The notes beneath the pieces are model-generated. The model did not search any database, had not been told where the DNA came from, and worked only from the letters and a program-made list of their open reading frames with translations. A program made the translations under genes and the position numbers. Of a stretch of 64,000 nt of DNA, positions 45,195 to 56,124 are shown piece after piece; position 1 is the first letter of the stretch; the number at the start of each line of letters is the position of its first letter. Where the stretch lies: positions 76,529,558-76,593,557 of the forward strand of contig NW_026262668.1 of the NCBI RefSeq assembly GCF_021869535.1, given 5' to 3'. Source of the DNA: Mytilus californianus (lineage: Eukaryota; Mollusca; Bivalvia; Mytilida; Mytilidae).

Positions 45195-46930
45195 ATATAG
45201 AAATGATGAGAATGAGAAAAACCCATACTGTATAGTCAGCTATAAAAGGCCCGACATGAAAAATATGAAACACATCAATTGAGCCAACTAAAGGCCTTAT
45301 TTATAACAAAACAATTTACGAAAAACAATATGACATACATAAACCAACGACAACCACTGAACTGCAGTGTCCTGACTTGGGACAGGCACATATAGAATGT
45401 GGCGGAGTTAAACATGTTTGCGCGTGTTTATACATCCCCATAACAAAGAAGACACTAAATACATATCTGAGAGTACTCGTAGTTACTGGCAGCTAGCTGA
45501 AAGCCAACAACAACAAATGAAAAAAATCATGTATCTAAGACTAAAATATCAATCAGTACAAATCCAACATCCAATGGATTTAGTGTAAAGACGTTACTAA
45601 CAGTCAGAGGAAAAACATGACCTTGTGCAATGCCAAATTACAGGTATCGACAGATTGTAGTACCGTGAATGTTCATAATATTTAGGTTGGGTTTGATTTA
45701 CTGATAACAAAATCAATATTTATATCAATAAAAACAGTATTCAAAGATCTAATTACAGTGTCGAATTCGTAACCTTTTATAATAAGTTTATTTAAAGGAT
45801 TGATAATTTTACCCGGATCGTATCTAAATTTCCGGGCTCGGTAAACAACATCATCGTAAAAATTAGGATGTTCTATTCTGTTTGAAATAAGTTATCTACA
45901 GGTACAGCCAAACTTGCAAACCAAATCTGTGTATCTATGGAAACATTTAGTAAAGGTTTTAAGTCATTTGTGGTAACGAAATCACTGACTTAATGATTTA
46001 CCAGTAATACACAGATTACGCTCATTGAAATCCAAACGTCACTACAGACACGGACATAGCGAACGAGTTGGGATATTTAAACACCGTAAGACAGTGCGAA
46101 AGCAAGATCAATGTCAAAAAAGGAAACTTAACAATAGGGAAAGACAAATCGTTCCTTTTGTCGTAAATTTTTTTGTAGAGTTTCTCGTGTAAAACTGATA
46201 TATCTAAATCTAGGAAAGGACTGTTATTACTGTTAATATTTGATTTATTTAAAGTAAGTTCCTTTGGGTAAATTTTGGCAGTATATTTAGAGAATTCTTG
46301 ATTATTTAACGAAAAAATATCAAGATAACGGTAAGTGTTGTTGAATTTATCAATTAAATGGAATTTAGACACGTCTTTTCTGAGTTTCACCTAAAATTGT
46401 GCTTCATAACAGTTAAGGAACAAGTCTGCTATTAAAGGGGCACAATTGGTGCTGAAAGGAATATCTACAACCTGTCATTAAACTTGAATGCCGAAACGTA
46501 CATAAATTTTGCCAAGGAGAACATTTACACATTAATAATCTCATCACACCTCCAGTAAGTATATCTAACATATTTAACTCTCTCATTAGAGAAAAAGGCT
46601 TTATATGAGTTGCAGCAAATAAATTTGCAATTAGATTTTTCAAACGACCATTTAATTAAATAGGAAAAAAATTGTTTGATAAGATGGTGTGGAAGTGTAT
46701 GATCTAGAGTGGAAAAGTCAAAAGTGTCAACCGATTCAAAAGGACCACCAAAAGCACGTGATTTTTCTAAAATATCCAAAGATGTTTTAACACTCCAAAA
46801 ATAGTTTAAATCACTATTTTCATATGTTTTATTACAAATGTTAATGATAAGTTCTTTGATAGCTGTAGTTAAGGAAATAGTTAAAAAGCAATGAAAGATT
46901 AGAAGTAAAACACTTACTATAGGCCGAGAT
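45195..46930 (-). pseudogene. retroelement copy 2 with RT (GxPxxTNCAPL family), decayed
   Basis: From right to left on the minus strand: LEKSRAFGGPFESVDTFDFS and TLDHTLPHHLIKQF (RT motif A region), GKIYVRFG...IPFSTNCAPLIADLFL (motif B), FHLIDKFNNTYRYLD (motif C), FLDLDISV...YDKRNDLSFPIVKFPF. It then continues into the tail shared with 31.5-32.2 and 47.2-48.1 kb. These motifs define an RT family related to Penelope-like elements that is common in bivalves and cnidarians, as I recall. The catalytic YLDD is reduced to YLD by loss of one Asp codon near 46318, and there are stops and frameshifts. The left end is a partial R2 unit. Confidence 0.75.
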
Positions 46931-47244
46931 GAAACGATATTTTAAGGGTTGTTTATGTTCATTACTTGGAATCAATTACCACCATATATCGTGTGCACTT
47001 CATTTATCTATTAAGTTTACTTTTGTGTAGCTCAAAAAATATATAATAAATTGCGAAGTCTTTCAATTTCTGTAAAAAAGGCCATATACCAAGGGGCATA
47101 CACAAGTAAAATTTTAACAAACAACAAAATGGCAAAAACGAAAACGACCACCCTCCATAAAAATCCCATGGAAAAAACCAACAATCTACAATACACTACA
47201 CTGAAAACAAAATATTGGGCTATAAGAATCCCATAAAAAAATCA
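46931..47244. other. spacer between two retroelement copies
   Basis: The frame at 47051-47236 has no recognised domain. The ~300 bases between copy 2 and copy 3 have no other feature that I can see. Confidence 0.4.
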
Positions 47245-48872
47245 TTAGTATAAAAATAAGATGAGGTATGATTGTCAATGAGACAACTATCCACCAAGTT
47301 CAAATAAAGTGGATGTAAGCAAGTATATGCAACCGTACGGCCCTAATCAATGAGAAAACTCCATACCGTATAGTCGGCTATAAAAGGCACCGACATGAAA
47401 AATATGAAACAATTCAATTGAAAAAACTAACGGCCTAAATTAACAAAACAATTAACGAAAAACAAATTTGACAGACATGAACCAACGACAACCGCTGAAC
47501 TACAGGCTCCTGACTTGGGACAGGTACATAATGAATGTTGAGGGGTTAAACATGTATGTGAGCGCTCACTCCTCTCCCTAACATAGGAGAGTGGTGTAAC
47601 AGTACAACATAAGAACAAACTATAAATCAGTTGAAAAGGCTAAACTCGTCAAATCAATACAAAGCAGAAAAAACATCAAACATAAACACAGACCACTGTC
47701 AAGGACGTGTCAGGGTATTTATCCATCCCTCATCTCTAACAACAAAAAGGACCCTAAGTACAGATCTGAGAGTACTCGCAGTTACTGACAGCTTAGCCTA
47801 GTTCAATGACAACTAATACAAAAATCATGTATCTAAGACTAAAATATCAATCAGTACATATCCAACATCCAATGGATTTAGTGTAAAGACGTCATTAACA
47901 GTCAGAGAAAGACATGACCTTGTAATGCCAAAATAAAGGTATCGACAGATTGTAGTACCGTTAAAGTGCACATGTGTATAACAAAACTATTTAGTATGAT
48001 TTTAATTTACTTATAACAAAATCAATATTTATACCAATAAAAACAGTATTCAAAGATCTAATTACAGTGTTGAATTGGTAACCTTTTAGAATAAGTTTAT
48101 TTAAAGGATTGGTAAGTTTACCCGGATCGTATATAAATCTCCAGGCTCCGTAAACAACAACACCGTAAAATTTAGGATCTGCTATTCCGTCTGAAATAAT
48201 TTTTTTACAGGTACAGCCAAACTTGTAAACCAAATCTTTGTATCTATGGAAGAATTCAGTAAAGGTTTTAAGTAATTTGTGGTAACGAAATCCCTGACTT
48301 AATAATTTACCAGTAATACATAGATTACGCTCATTGAAATCCAAAATGTCACTACAGACACGGACATAACGAACGAGTTGGGATATATAAACACCGTCCA
48401 AAAAAGGAAAATTAACAATAGGGAAAGAAAAATCATCCCTTCTATCGTAAATTTTTGTGTAAAGTTTCTGGTGAAAAACTGAAATACCTAAGTTTAGAAA
48501 AGGACACGTATTGCTGTTAATATTCGATTTATTTAAGGAAGTTGCTGTGGGTAAATTTCGGCAGTATATTTAGAGAATTCTAGATTATTTAACGAAAAAA
48601 TATCATCAAGATATAACGGTAAGTGTTGTTGAATTTATCAATTAAATGGAATTTAGACGGGTCTTTACTGACTTTGGCCATAAACTGTGATTCATAACAG
48701 TACAGGAACAAGTCTGCTATTAAAGGGGCACAATTGGTGTCCATAGGAACACCTACAATCTGTCGATAAACTTTATTGTCGAAACGTACATAAATGTTGT
48801 CAAGGAGAAAATTTATGGCTGTAATCATCTCATCACACCTCCAGTAAGTATATCTTGCATATTTATCTTTCT
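47245..48872 (-). pseudogene. retroelement copy 3 with RT, 3' part
   Basis: The left end is a complete R2 unit (GATGAGGTATGATTGTCAATG), followed by the family tail. The minus strand then reads the C-terminal part: GVYISQLVRYVRVCSDILDF, KLLSQGFRYHKLLKTFTEFF, ending FIGINIDFVISKLKSY, then upstream KVSKDPSKFHLIDKFNNTYR and RQIVGVPMDTNCAPLIADLF. A 2-bp insertion just before the catalytic Leu-Asp-Asp (near 48610) shifts the frame. The GVYISQLVRY block belongs to the same protein as copy 2, which lost it. The element is interrupted at 48873 and resumes at 50075. Confidence 0.8.
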
Positions 48873-48981
48873 GTTATATAGATACAATGGATAAGCGTGG
48901 ATTCTTGAAAAAGAAACCATGAGCCCGGAGGGCGAATGGTTTGTTTTTCATGAATCTAGGCTTATCCATTGTATCTATAAC
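48873..48981. repeat. 109-base near-perfect hairpin
   Basis: The arm GTTATATAGATACAATGGAT...AAG pairs with CTTATCCATTGTATCTATAAC at the other end. The inner arms GATTCTTGAAAAAGAAACCAT / ATGGTTTGTTTTTCATGAATC pair as well, leaving a short GAGCCCGGAGGGCGA loop that itself contains GCCC/GGGC. It is the left end of the insertion in retroelement copy 3 and is probably a small foldback element. Confidence 0.75.
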
Positions 48982-49592
48982 TTAAACTATTGTGTTAATT
49001 TCTTTTCAAAATTAAAGCCTTTTCTTAATTAGAAGGTATTGTAAGTGAGTTTAAATAACCATGTTATCGTGTCCAAAGATGCATTGATAAATCTCAGATC
49101 ACAATTAATTGGTTAACAAAATACAAATATAACACTTCTACCTTTAAAGATCTTTATACTATCAGGCATCTGAATATTATCTATTTTTACAAAATAAGAC
49201 ATTTTCAAACTTATTTCCAATAAAATTGAGAATGGAAATGGGGAATGTGTCAAAGAGACAACAACCCGACCAAAGAGCATATATAAAGTATATATAATAA
49301 GTATGTTACCGAAATTTCTAGCACTCTAGGCACATCACGATTTTCTAGCATAGGAATTTGCGAACAAATATTTGTAAAATTATGTAGTAAAACAGATGAA
49401 ATAATACTATATTTATACAACAAAAACTGACAAATAGAATGTAATCATTTTTGTTTCAAACATGTGAAATAGCCAATAATAATCCAAAAAATAAACGGTA
49501 AAACACGCTATTACATGTATTACAAAAATATCCACTATAACATGCAAAATTAGAAAAAAAAAACAGAATTGGGACAACAGAGATAATACAGG

Positions 49593-49690
49593 GATTCGAA
49601 CCTAAACCGACAAATCCCTATCTTTTAACTCGTTGATTTTAAGCATGCTAACCTCGCAGCTACCAACTTATACTATACGACTGCCCATTG
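49593..49690 (-). ncRNA. tRNA-like segment (possible SINE head), minus
   Basis: The reverse complement reads GTTGGTAGCTGCGAGGTTAGC then, about 40 bases later, GTTTAGGTTCGAATCCCTGT. These resemble the A box and B box of a tRNA-type RNA polymerase III promoter. The T stem pairs poorly, so it is not a functional tRNA gene. Confidence 0.35.
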
Positions 49691-49754
49691 TGTATATATA
49701 CAGGTACAACCCCTGTGTGTCCGATGTTCATTTATATATATAAAATAGACATCT

Positions 49755-49850
49755 AAGTTGTAACCCATTGGTAGCCGAGAGGTTTCGTCGATATGTTGAT
49801 GTCAGTCATTCATAACAGATTTCAAGGAAGGGTTCGATTCCCAGTGAAGG
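49755..49850 (+). ncRNA. tRNA-like segment (possible SINE head), plus
   Basis: CATTGGTAGCCGAGAGGTTT (A-box-like) and, about 50 bases on, AAGGGTTCGATTCCCAGTG (B-box-like). The spacing would fit a tRNA with a long variable arm such as tRNA-Ser or tRNA-Leu, but the acceptor stem does not pair. It is divergent from the previous tRNA-like segment, 65 bp away. Confidence 0.4.
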
Positions 49851-50074
49851 CATATACAAATTACAAAAATTAAAAGTAAGTTTTTAAATTAATTCCACTA
49901 GTGAACAGAAATCAGTAAATTAGCCAATTCAAACTTAATGAAATTAGACACACAAAGGAAACAATTGAATATAATTTGGTGAGTCCATTTCAGCGGCAGA
50001 TTTAGGAAGCGTTGATTCTAGAAAAAGAATCCACGGTAAATGAATAGGCTGACGTCACCACAATGGTTTAACGT

Positions 50075-50160
50075 TTGAGAAAAAAGACTTTATATGAGTT
50101 GCAGCAAATAAATTTGCAATTAGATTTATCGAACGACCATTCAGTTATATAGTGTCTTGT
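50075..50160 (-). pseudogene. retroelement copy 3, continuation after the insert
   Basis: GACTTTATATGAGTTGCAGC and AAATAAATTTGCAATTAGATTT are nearly identical to 46590-46640 in copy 2, and homology ends near ATTCAGTTATATAG. It restores the part of the RT N-terminal to the TNCAPL motif. Confidence 0.75.
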
Positions 50161-50339
50161 AACCGACATTTGGAATTCTCTAAAATAAACGCTTAGCGTT
50201 TTCGCGTACCTTTTTAATACAAACCGTACAATGTTAAACTTCTTAGCAGAACCCGGTACACGTTATTCTAGCAGTTAAAATAATAATCGGAAAGCTTCAC
50301 ATTTGATGGACAGTGGGCCAATTTTGATAATAAAAACTC

Positions 50340-50465
50340 ATCAAATATACCAGGCTGATAACTTGATACGCCTGATGCGCGTTTTGTCTACGTAAGACTC
50401 ATCAGTGACACTCCAATCAATACAATTAGAACAAATCAAATACTAAATTGAAGAACATAGATTGA
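50340..50465 (-). repeat. dispersed repeat with GCGCGTTTTGTCTACG motif
   Basis: CCAGGCTGATAACTTGATACG, GATGCGCGTTTTGTCTACG and AAGACTCATCAGTGACACTC are the reverse complement of the repeat at 37195-37350; the end AAATTGAAGAACAT corresponds to ATGTTCTTCAACTT at 37227. Confidence 0.7.
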
Positions 50466-51309
50466 ATAAATAATGCTATATTTTTCAGTGGTGTTCAATG
50501 TAAAAAAAATCTGGCAAGCAACTTACTAAACAAATCTCAAAGTGTAGAACAAACAACATTAAATTCAGGCAATATCAGCTTAATTTATTCGAAATGACGG
50601 CGATAAAACTTACATCTTGTATGTAAAAATGATAAAACAAAAATTACAAAAAAAAGACAAAATTATAGTCCACAAAATAATGATAATAGTATTGTTACAC
50701 TAAAGATAGTAGGGGGTTTGGTCTTGTTTTTCATTTTCAAAAATTAAGTTAAACCACACTGATAGAAATAAGAATAAGCCCACATTTTTTAGTATAATAA
50801 AAGTAACACGTATTTTGGAATTAGATACAGAATCAACTGACTTTTTCGAACTACATTGACGTGAAACGGGAAGAGAACTTGACCCAAACATATTTTAGGG
50901 GTCAAGTTGGGAAGAATCGTTCGGAGCACCAGTGTTTTACCTCGTCTTTTTAGTGGGATTCGTGTTGCTTTAATTTTTTTATGTAGTTTTTGTGGACTGT
51001 GCTGTTTGTCTATTCGTCGTTTTTCTCTTTGATCACGGTGTTGTCTGATTTTATCGGACTTATGGTTTTTGGTTGTCCTATTGGTGTCTTCTCCTTTTCA
51101 AATATGGTTTTTGATTGTATCTCCTTCTCTTCAAATATGGTTTTCTATTGCCCCTTGGTATCTCCTCCTCTTCAAATATGGTTTTTGATTGCCTTTTTGG
51201 TATATCTTCTCCCATTTTTCAAATACTATTTATGATCTCTCCAATTATTTTGACTATACGAAAGACCTTTTTTGTGGGCAATTGACCAGTTTATTGTCTT
51301 GTATATATG
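50466..51309 (+). repeat. noncoding, with diverged R1 copy and ~45-bp tandem repeats at its right side
   Basis: 50466-50900 shows nothing. 50910-51080 is a diverged R1 copy (TAGTGGGATTCGTGTTGC, GGTGTTGTCTGATTTTATCGG). 51060-51235 repeats a unit CTTCAAATATGGTTTTTGATTGCC...TTGGTATCTCCTC about four times with a period near 45 bp. The frame at 50990-51235 follows from these repeats. Confidence 0.6.
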
Positions 51310-51487
51310 TGTAAGCTTACATATAATTTAGGCGTGGTTTTATTCGTGTTAAGAAGCTCGAGTCTTAATGTGTGACTCTTATTTGGTTGTTCCTTATTTA
51401 GAGGTACACGTGTCAAGAACTCAGATTTGCTTATTCTGTTTCTAAAGAAGGACGCTATTTTATTTTATGAAGCAAGTCTTATGTTTA
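51310..51487 (+). repeat. DIRS-type element split direct repeat A1
   Basis: TGTAAGCTTACATATAATTT, GGCGTGGTTTTATTCGTGTT, GAGGTACACGTGTCAAG and GAAGCAAGTCTTATGTTTA match A2 at 56912-57080 over their whole length, with small indels. Homology stops at 51487. Confidence 0.85.
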
Positions 51488-51730
51488 ATCGATCGTGATA
51501 TACCATTACAAAATATCAGTACTGTGCACTTCTGTTCTTTTATTCTACGAATGAGAGATTTTATATATTAATCCGTCATCTAGATTGTAACAAGCAACAT
51601 GAACTTAAATTGTGTAAGCTATGGCGTAGTTTTCTTTTTTGGATTTAAGTAAACATGAATTTGTATTCCTATTTCATACGTGAGTGGACTTCTTTTTAAA
51701 CTTTATAATCAATTCCCTTGTATTGACATT

Positions 51731-53220
51731 ATGGCTACAAGAATGTCGAAGAGACAAACAAAAAGGAAAATTCCTTACGAACGTCCATCTGTAGACGCTA
51801 ACTAATCCAGGAATAAAAGGGGATTGATAGAGAGGTTCCTGCTGATTTTGGTAAACCTATTCTCTTACAACTTTTCAATAGTAACATTAAATCCAACAGA
51901 AAGAAAGGAGGCAACCGTAATTGAATATCAAGCAGGAGTAGATCCGGATATCGAAATCCAACATTCCCCCCCCCCCCCCCCCCCCCCCCGAGCAATGCCC
52001 ACTCATCTTCAAATGTATGCCTTCTGAGTGGCAGACTTTTAATTTGGGTCTAAACTTTATTTCCAAGAAAATGGTAATTGCTCAGAGTAATTGCGTTTTT
52101 TTTCAAAAGGTCATATTGGGAACCCGTACGCAAAAACGTAGTTGCATACACATCGAAAATTATTTTCTGTATAAAAAGGTCCAAATTTTTTTCAGATAAA
52201 CAACATGTGTAACGCGTTCGTCTCTATGTCCCAATGCTTCACGGGTTTACAAAGTACTGTTACCCAACTTCTTTTGAGGGATCCCGAAGAGAAACAGGAA
52301 AACACAAACAAAGACGGATTTACACATCAAAATTGGTACAACCAGTCTAATACCGTTGTAAAGCTAATGTTCCTCAATCCAGAATTTAGGAGAATTATTT
52401 ACCCGTAGATATAAAAAAAGGGAGCCAGATCTGACGATTTCAACAGCATTGATATTGTGTCTTCGTCTCTACAGCGACAGATAATTGACAGTGAAGGATG
52501 TAAATATTGCTGCTTTGCTTATTCCAAATTATGAATGCCCAAAATCGCATACCGTAATTGCTGATAGCATTGAGGTTAATCTCCCAGGGAAATCCGACAT
52601 CAAATCAAATCGTTCACTTACCATTCAGGAATTTATCAAAGCTTTCGGCAAATACAAAAGAATTATGTCAAAAGCCTATCCATAAAGACGCGCCGAACTA
52701 GATGCCTAAGAAGAAGATATAATTGACATCAGCAATGTTTACGGCTCAAAATATTACGATTCTCATCAAATGTTTTCCGCCAAAGCGTCAACATTACTAA
52801 GAGAACATCAAATTAAAGTTGATTGGAGAAAACGTGATCGTGACTTATTCACCCTCGTAGCGGCAGGATTTCAAATAAATTCGTGTAAACTATGCCACAT
52901 TTGCGATCACACTACCGAATTTGACCACTGCAGCTGAGAAACAAACAAATCATCAAGAAGTTAATAGTTTAAGAAATGATGATCGTAGCGATAAGTACGG
53001 TCGACCTAAATGTTTTCAAGACGGTAAAGAGATTTGTAACAGTTTTAATAGCAATAGAGGGTGTATCAAAAGCACCTGTTCTTTCTCACATGTTTGCACC
53101 AAATGCCGTTCGCCAGGACATTCACAGTCTCTTTGTGAGAAACGCCCATCAGCAACATTTTCATCTAATCAGATAGCTCCGGTCGACAAAGAAACTCCAA
53201 AGACGTCTCGCAAATTGTGA
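51731..53220 (+). pseudogene. Gag-like region of the DIRS-type element
   Basis: It likely starts at ATG 51731 (MATRMSKRQTKRKIPYERPS), with a stop after 24 codons. Further pieces in several frames follow: LQSTVTQLLLRDPEEKQENT (52250), LTIQEFIKAFGKYKRIMSK (52619), FSAKASTLLREHQIKVDWRK (52770) and, at 52976-53130, KYGRPKCFQDGKEICNSFNS, then a cysteine cluster CIKSTCSFSHVCTKCRSPGH. The last is the CCCH/zinc-knuckle-like end that I recall from Gag proteins of DIRS-order elements. It would bind element RNA. Stops at 52407, 52683 and 52934 break it; the C run at 51966 adds a frameshift. Confidence 0.7.
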
Positions 53221-55290
53221 CTACCTAAATTTGATAAGCACGTCACTACCCCGATCAATGCCAAACAGCTAAAACGTGAACTAATGAGTCATCCCAACAA
53301 ACACTTCGTTGATTATTTATCTAATGGGTTACAACATGGCTTTGATACTATGGTTAATTATGACAACATTAAAACAATGGAATGTAGAAATAATTTAAGT
53401 GCTAGGTCACAGAAAGATAAGTCTCAGATCTTGTTAATAAAGAACTATGTAACGGTTTCATACATGTATAGCCGGGTAAAATGGCGTTCCGGCTAAATGA
53501 AAATCAAGAAGGAATATTTCGCTCCTTAAATTTTTATTTTAGCAGTCCGGCAAGACCGAACAACAAACTCCAAACTAAATGTAATGTAACATACAAACAA
53601 TAACAATATATATAAGCACAAGCAATTAAAGGATTAAGAAGATTAACATATGCCAAATAGAAATAACAATAGTTTAGAAGAGTAATTGATGTCCGACACG
53701 TATAAGTAAATTATTGTCTAAACTGTTACAGAGAATAAGTAATTAAATGAATAGAGTAAATGAATTTAAGTCCTTTGTCCAAGGTTATGACACATAATCC
53801 GTGTAAAACACTTATGCCTAAATTTACGACAAAGTTCAGAATAATAAAATAAATGCAAAACCTAAATATACATTAAAACAATTGAATAAATAAAATGTTG
53901 TTTAAAACTATTTTCACACTGCACAGTCCAAATAGTCCGGTCATACATGATCCGTTTGATCATTTACTTTTTGATGATTATCGAGTAAGTCCGTTGGGAG
54001 TTGCTGAGGGTAAATATTCTTACAAAAAGCGGCTTATTTTAGATTTGTCCGCACCGCACATCGATAAAAACGTTAGTATTAACGACCTTATAGACACAAA
54101 TTTATGCTCTAGCTGTCGTATATCAAAATAAATTACGCAATTCGTATCATTACCAAATACGGAAAAGGGACAAAACTCTGTAAGTTCGACATTCAAATTG
54201 CATTCAAAATGTGTCCAGTGTCACCGAGTTGATAGCCATTATTTTTTTTTAAATGGGAATCTTATTATTATTATTATGTGCAATTGTCATTGTGATGCCG
54301 TAGTAGCCCAGAAATATTTGACAATATCTTCACGGCGATTTGTTTTATCGCAGAACATAATTACAAAGTAAAACATATTCTACATTTACTGGATGATTTC
54401 CTTACTATTGACCCTCCAGAATTTTATGCTTAAAGAACAATGCCGTTAATGAACATGCTATTCAATCGATTAAATGTTCCACTTGCGGCAAGCAAAACCA
54501 TGAGCATCCCTATTGGATGCATTGAATATCTTGGTATTGTGTTAGATACAGATAAATTAGTGGCTAGATTACCTGCGAACAAAGTGGAAAGAATTAGCAA
54601 ATTTATAAATTCCGTACTTCAAAGTCAACATGTACGAAAAGAAAATTGCTTCAACTATTAGGCCATTTGAACTTTGCATCACCTGTTATTATGCTAGTTC
54701 GATCCATTGTTTCCTATCTTATCAAATTATCCAATATGGTTCATTTCTATGTACATTTGCGTAAGGAAACTCGAGTTGACTTAGAATTTTGGCTCCGATT
54801 TCTACATCATTGGGACGGAATAACCATGTTTTACGACTCTAATTACACTTCTAACTTCGATATGCAACTATACACCGACGCTTCTTCCACAATTCGGTAC
54901 GGAGGTTATTATCAAGGAAAATGGTTTTGCTCGACGTGGCCAAAAGAATAACCTTCTTTAAACGATAAATCGTTATCAATGGCATTTCTAGAACTATATC
55001 CGATAGCAGTAGAAAGAAAATCCTCTTTCTTTGTGACAATGATGCTACTGTAGCAATTGTAAAAAAGGAAGATCAAAATGTATCGAAATACTGAAGCTTA
55101 TGCGACAGTTAACGTGGTGCGCATGTGTAAACAACTTCCCATTTACTGCAAAACATATTGAGGGTCGTAAAAATAACATTAGTGACGCTTTATCTCGTTT
55201 GCAGATGGTAAAATTCCACAGTCTCGCTCCACATGCAGAAAAGCTTCCACACAACTGCCCGAGTGTCTACGAAGTAATGTGGTGTTGAAT
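53221..55290 (+). pseudogene. RT-RNase H of the DIRS-type element, interrupted
   Basis: Pieces in order: LSNGLQHGFDTMV (53314), LSARSQKDKSQILLIKN (53396), then after an insertion DPFDHLLFDDYRVSPLGVAE and KRLILDLSAPHIDKNVSIND (53950-54095). Next come LCKFDIQIAFKMCPVSPS (54178), the catalytic HLLDDFLTIDPP with Asp-Asp at 54392-54397, and CIEYLGIVLDTDKLVARLPA (54517). RNase H follows: MQLYTDAS (54863), FLCDNDATVAIV (55031) and KHIEGRKNNISDALSR (55153). This is the RT-RNase H order of DIRS/Ngaro elements. Stops occur at 54131, 54230 and 54431 and there are several frameshifts. Confidence 0.85.
53467..53940. mobile_element. 474-bp insertion in the RT of the DIRS-type element
   Basis: TCATACATG stands on both sides (53458-53466 and 53941-53949). 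The RT homology stops at the first and resumes at the second, where the conserved Gly-Phe...Pro-Phe-Asp block is expected. The insert starts with a hairpin AGCCGG...CCGGCT (53470-53494). I see no terminal inverted repeats longer than 4 bases and no coding capacity; a short AATAAATAAAATG string lies near the right end. The superfamily is unknown. Confidence 0.65.
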
Positions 55291-56124
55291 GAAACAGTCG
55301 AACAATTATGGACACATGCTGTTGCTAATACAAGATATTTGTATAATATAGGTTTTTCTCACTTTGTTAGACTTTTGTTGCTGAATGGTATTACATATAA
55401 TTCACATAATTTAACTCTTGTATCAGAGGCAAACTCAGTTACTTTGTAGTACACTGTTTTAAAGTTTTGAAACTCAAACACACTACTATAAAACTTTATT
55501 TATATGGTATTAGACATGCTTATTTGAAGTCAGGATATCATAATCCTCTCGAAACGTCTCTAGGTGAATTTTTACCAAGACTCACTCTGATTTTAAAATC
55601 TGTTAAACGCATACAAGGTTCACAAACTTGAACTAGGTTTCCGATTACTTTTCCAATTTTAAAGAAAATTTGCCTGAGACGGCGAAGAGGCGTGTATAAT
55701 ATTTTTTAAGTATATTGATTGTTTAATAGAAACAACTTGCAAAGTTGCGTTTTTTTTTTGCTTTTTTTAGATGTGGCGAATTTAGCGTCATGAATGCCGA
55801 TAAGTTAGACCCTTTAACTAGCTTGTGCATATCTGATATTATTTTTAAGATTGATCATGCTATTCTCAGACTTAAAGAGTCTAAAACTGTTCCATTCCGT
55901 AAAGGAATAGATATCAAACTTTATAAAATAAATAACTCTATTTGCCCTTTTTTGGCTTTAAAGAGATATTTAGGTATTAGGCAATCAGAATTTGGAATTT
56001 GGAATTTGGTTTTCCTCCGATCCGCTTTTTATAACAGGTAAAAAGGAATCTTTAACTAGGCAATTTTTTCTAGTTAAATTGAAGAATATTTTAGAGACTT
56101 TGCGGTTATGACCCAAACTTAAAT
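55291..56124 (+). pseudogene. tyrosine recombinase of the DIRS-type element
   Basis: Frame-broken N-terminal part (VEQLWTHAVANTRYLYNIGF at 55293, KLYLYGIRHAYLKSGYHNP at about 55490-55550) and a C-terminal part open at 55745-56041: FFRCGEFSVMNADKLDPLTS, ILRLKESKTVPFRKGIDIKL, CPFLALKRYLGIRQ. FxRxGE is the first catalytic Arg region and LxxSKTDPFxxG the beta-hairpin/Lys region of phage-integrase-like recombinases. The HxxR box expected after a Tyr/Leu-Ser-Gly is not found: at that place the sequence reads LSGSINQISF. The enzyme would integrate circular element DNA. Confidence 0.8.

Larger units (their letters stand above)
48873..50074. mobile_element. 1.2-kb insertion splitting retroelement copy 3
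   Basis: Retroelement copy 2 is continuous at this point (CATATTTAACTCTCTCATTAG AGAAAAAGGCTT), but in copy 3 the sequence leaves homology after CATATTTATCTTTCTGTT and resumes at TGAGAAAAAAGACTTTATATG. The insert begins with a 109-base hairpin and near its right end has GATTCTAGAAAAAGAATCCACG, similar to the hairpin arm CGTGGATTCTTGAAAAAGAAACC. Two tRNA-like segments lie in the middle. No protein is encoded. A clean target duplication was not seen. Confidence 0.6.

Noticed and set aside
49593..49850. Two tRNA genes
   Set aside because: A- and B-box-like strings are present, but T stems and acceptor stems do not pair well enough; kept only as tRNA-like (SINE head) segments.
54230..54300. TTATTATTATTATT microsatellite as a separate insertion in the RT
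   Set aside because: The translation across it (Tyr-rich) can be part of the RT between the conserved WHLF-like and CRSSP-like blocks, so it may be ordinary coding sequence with slippage.
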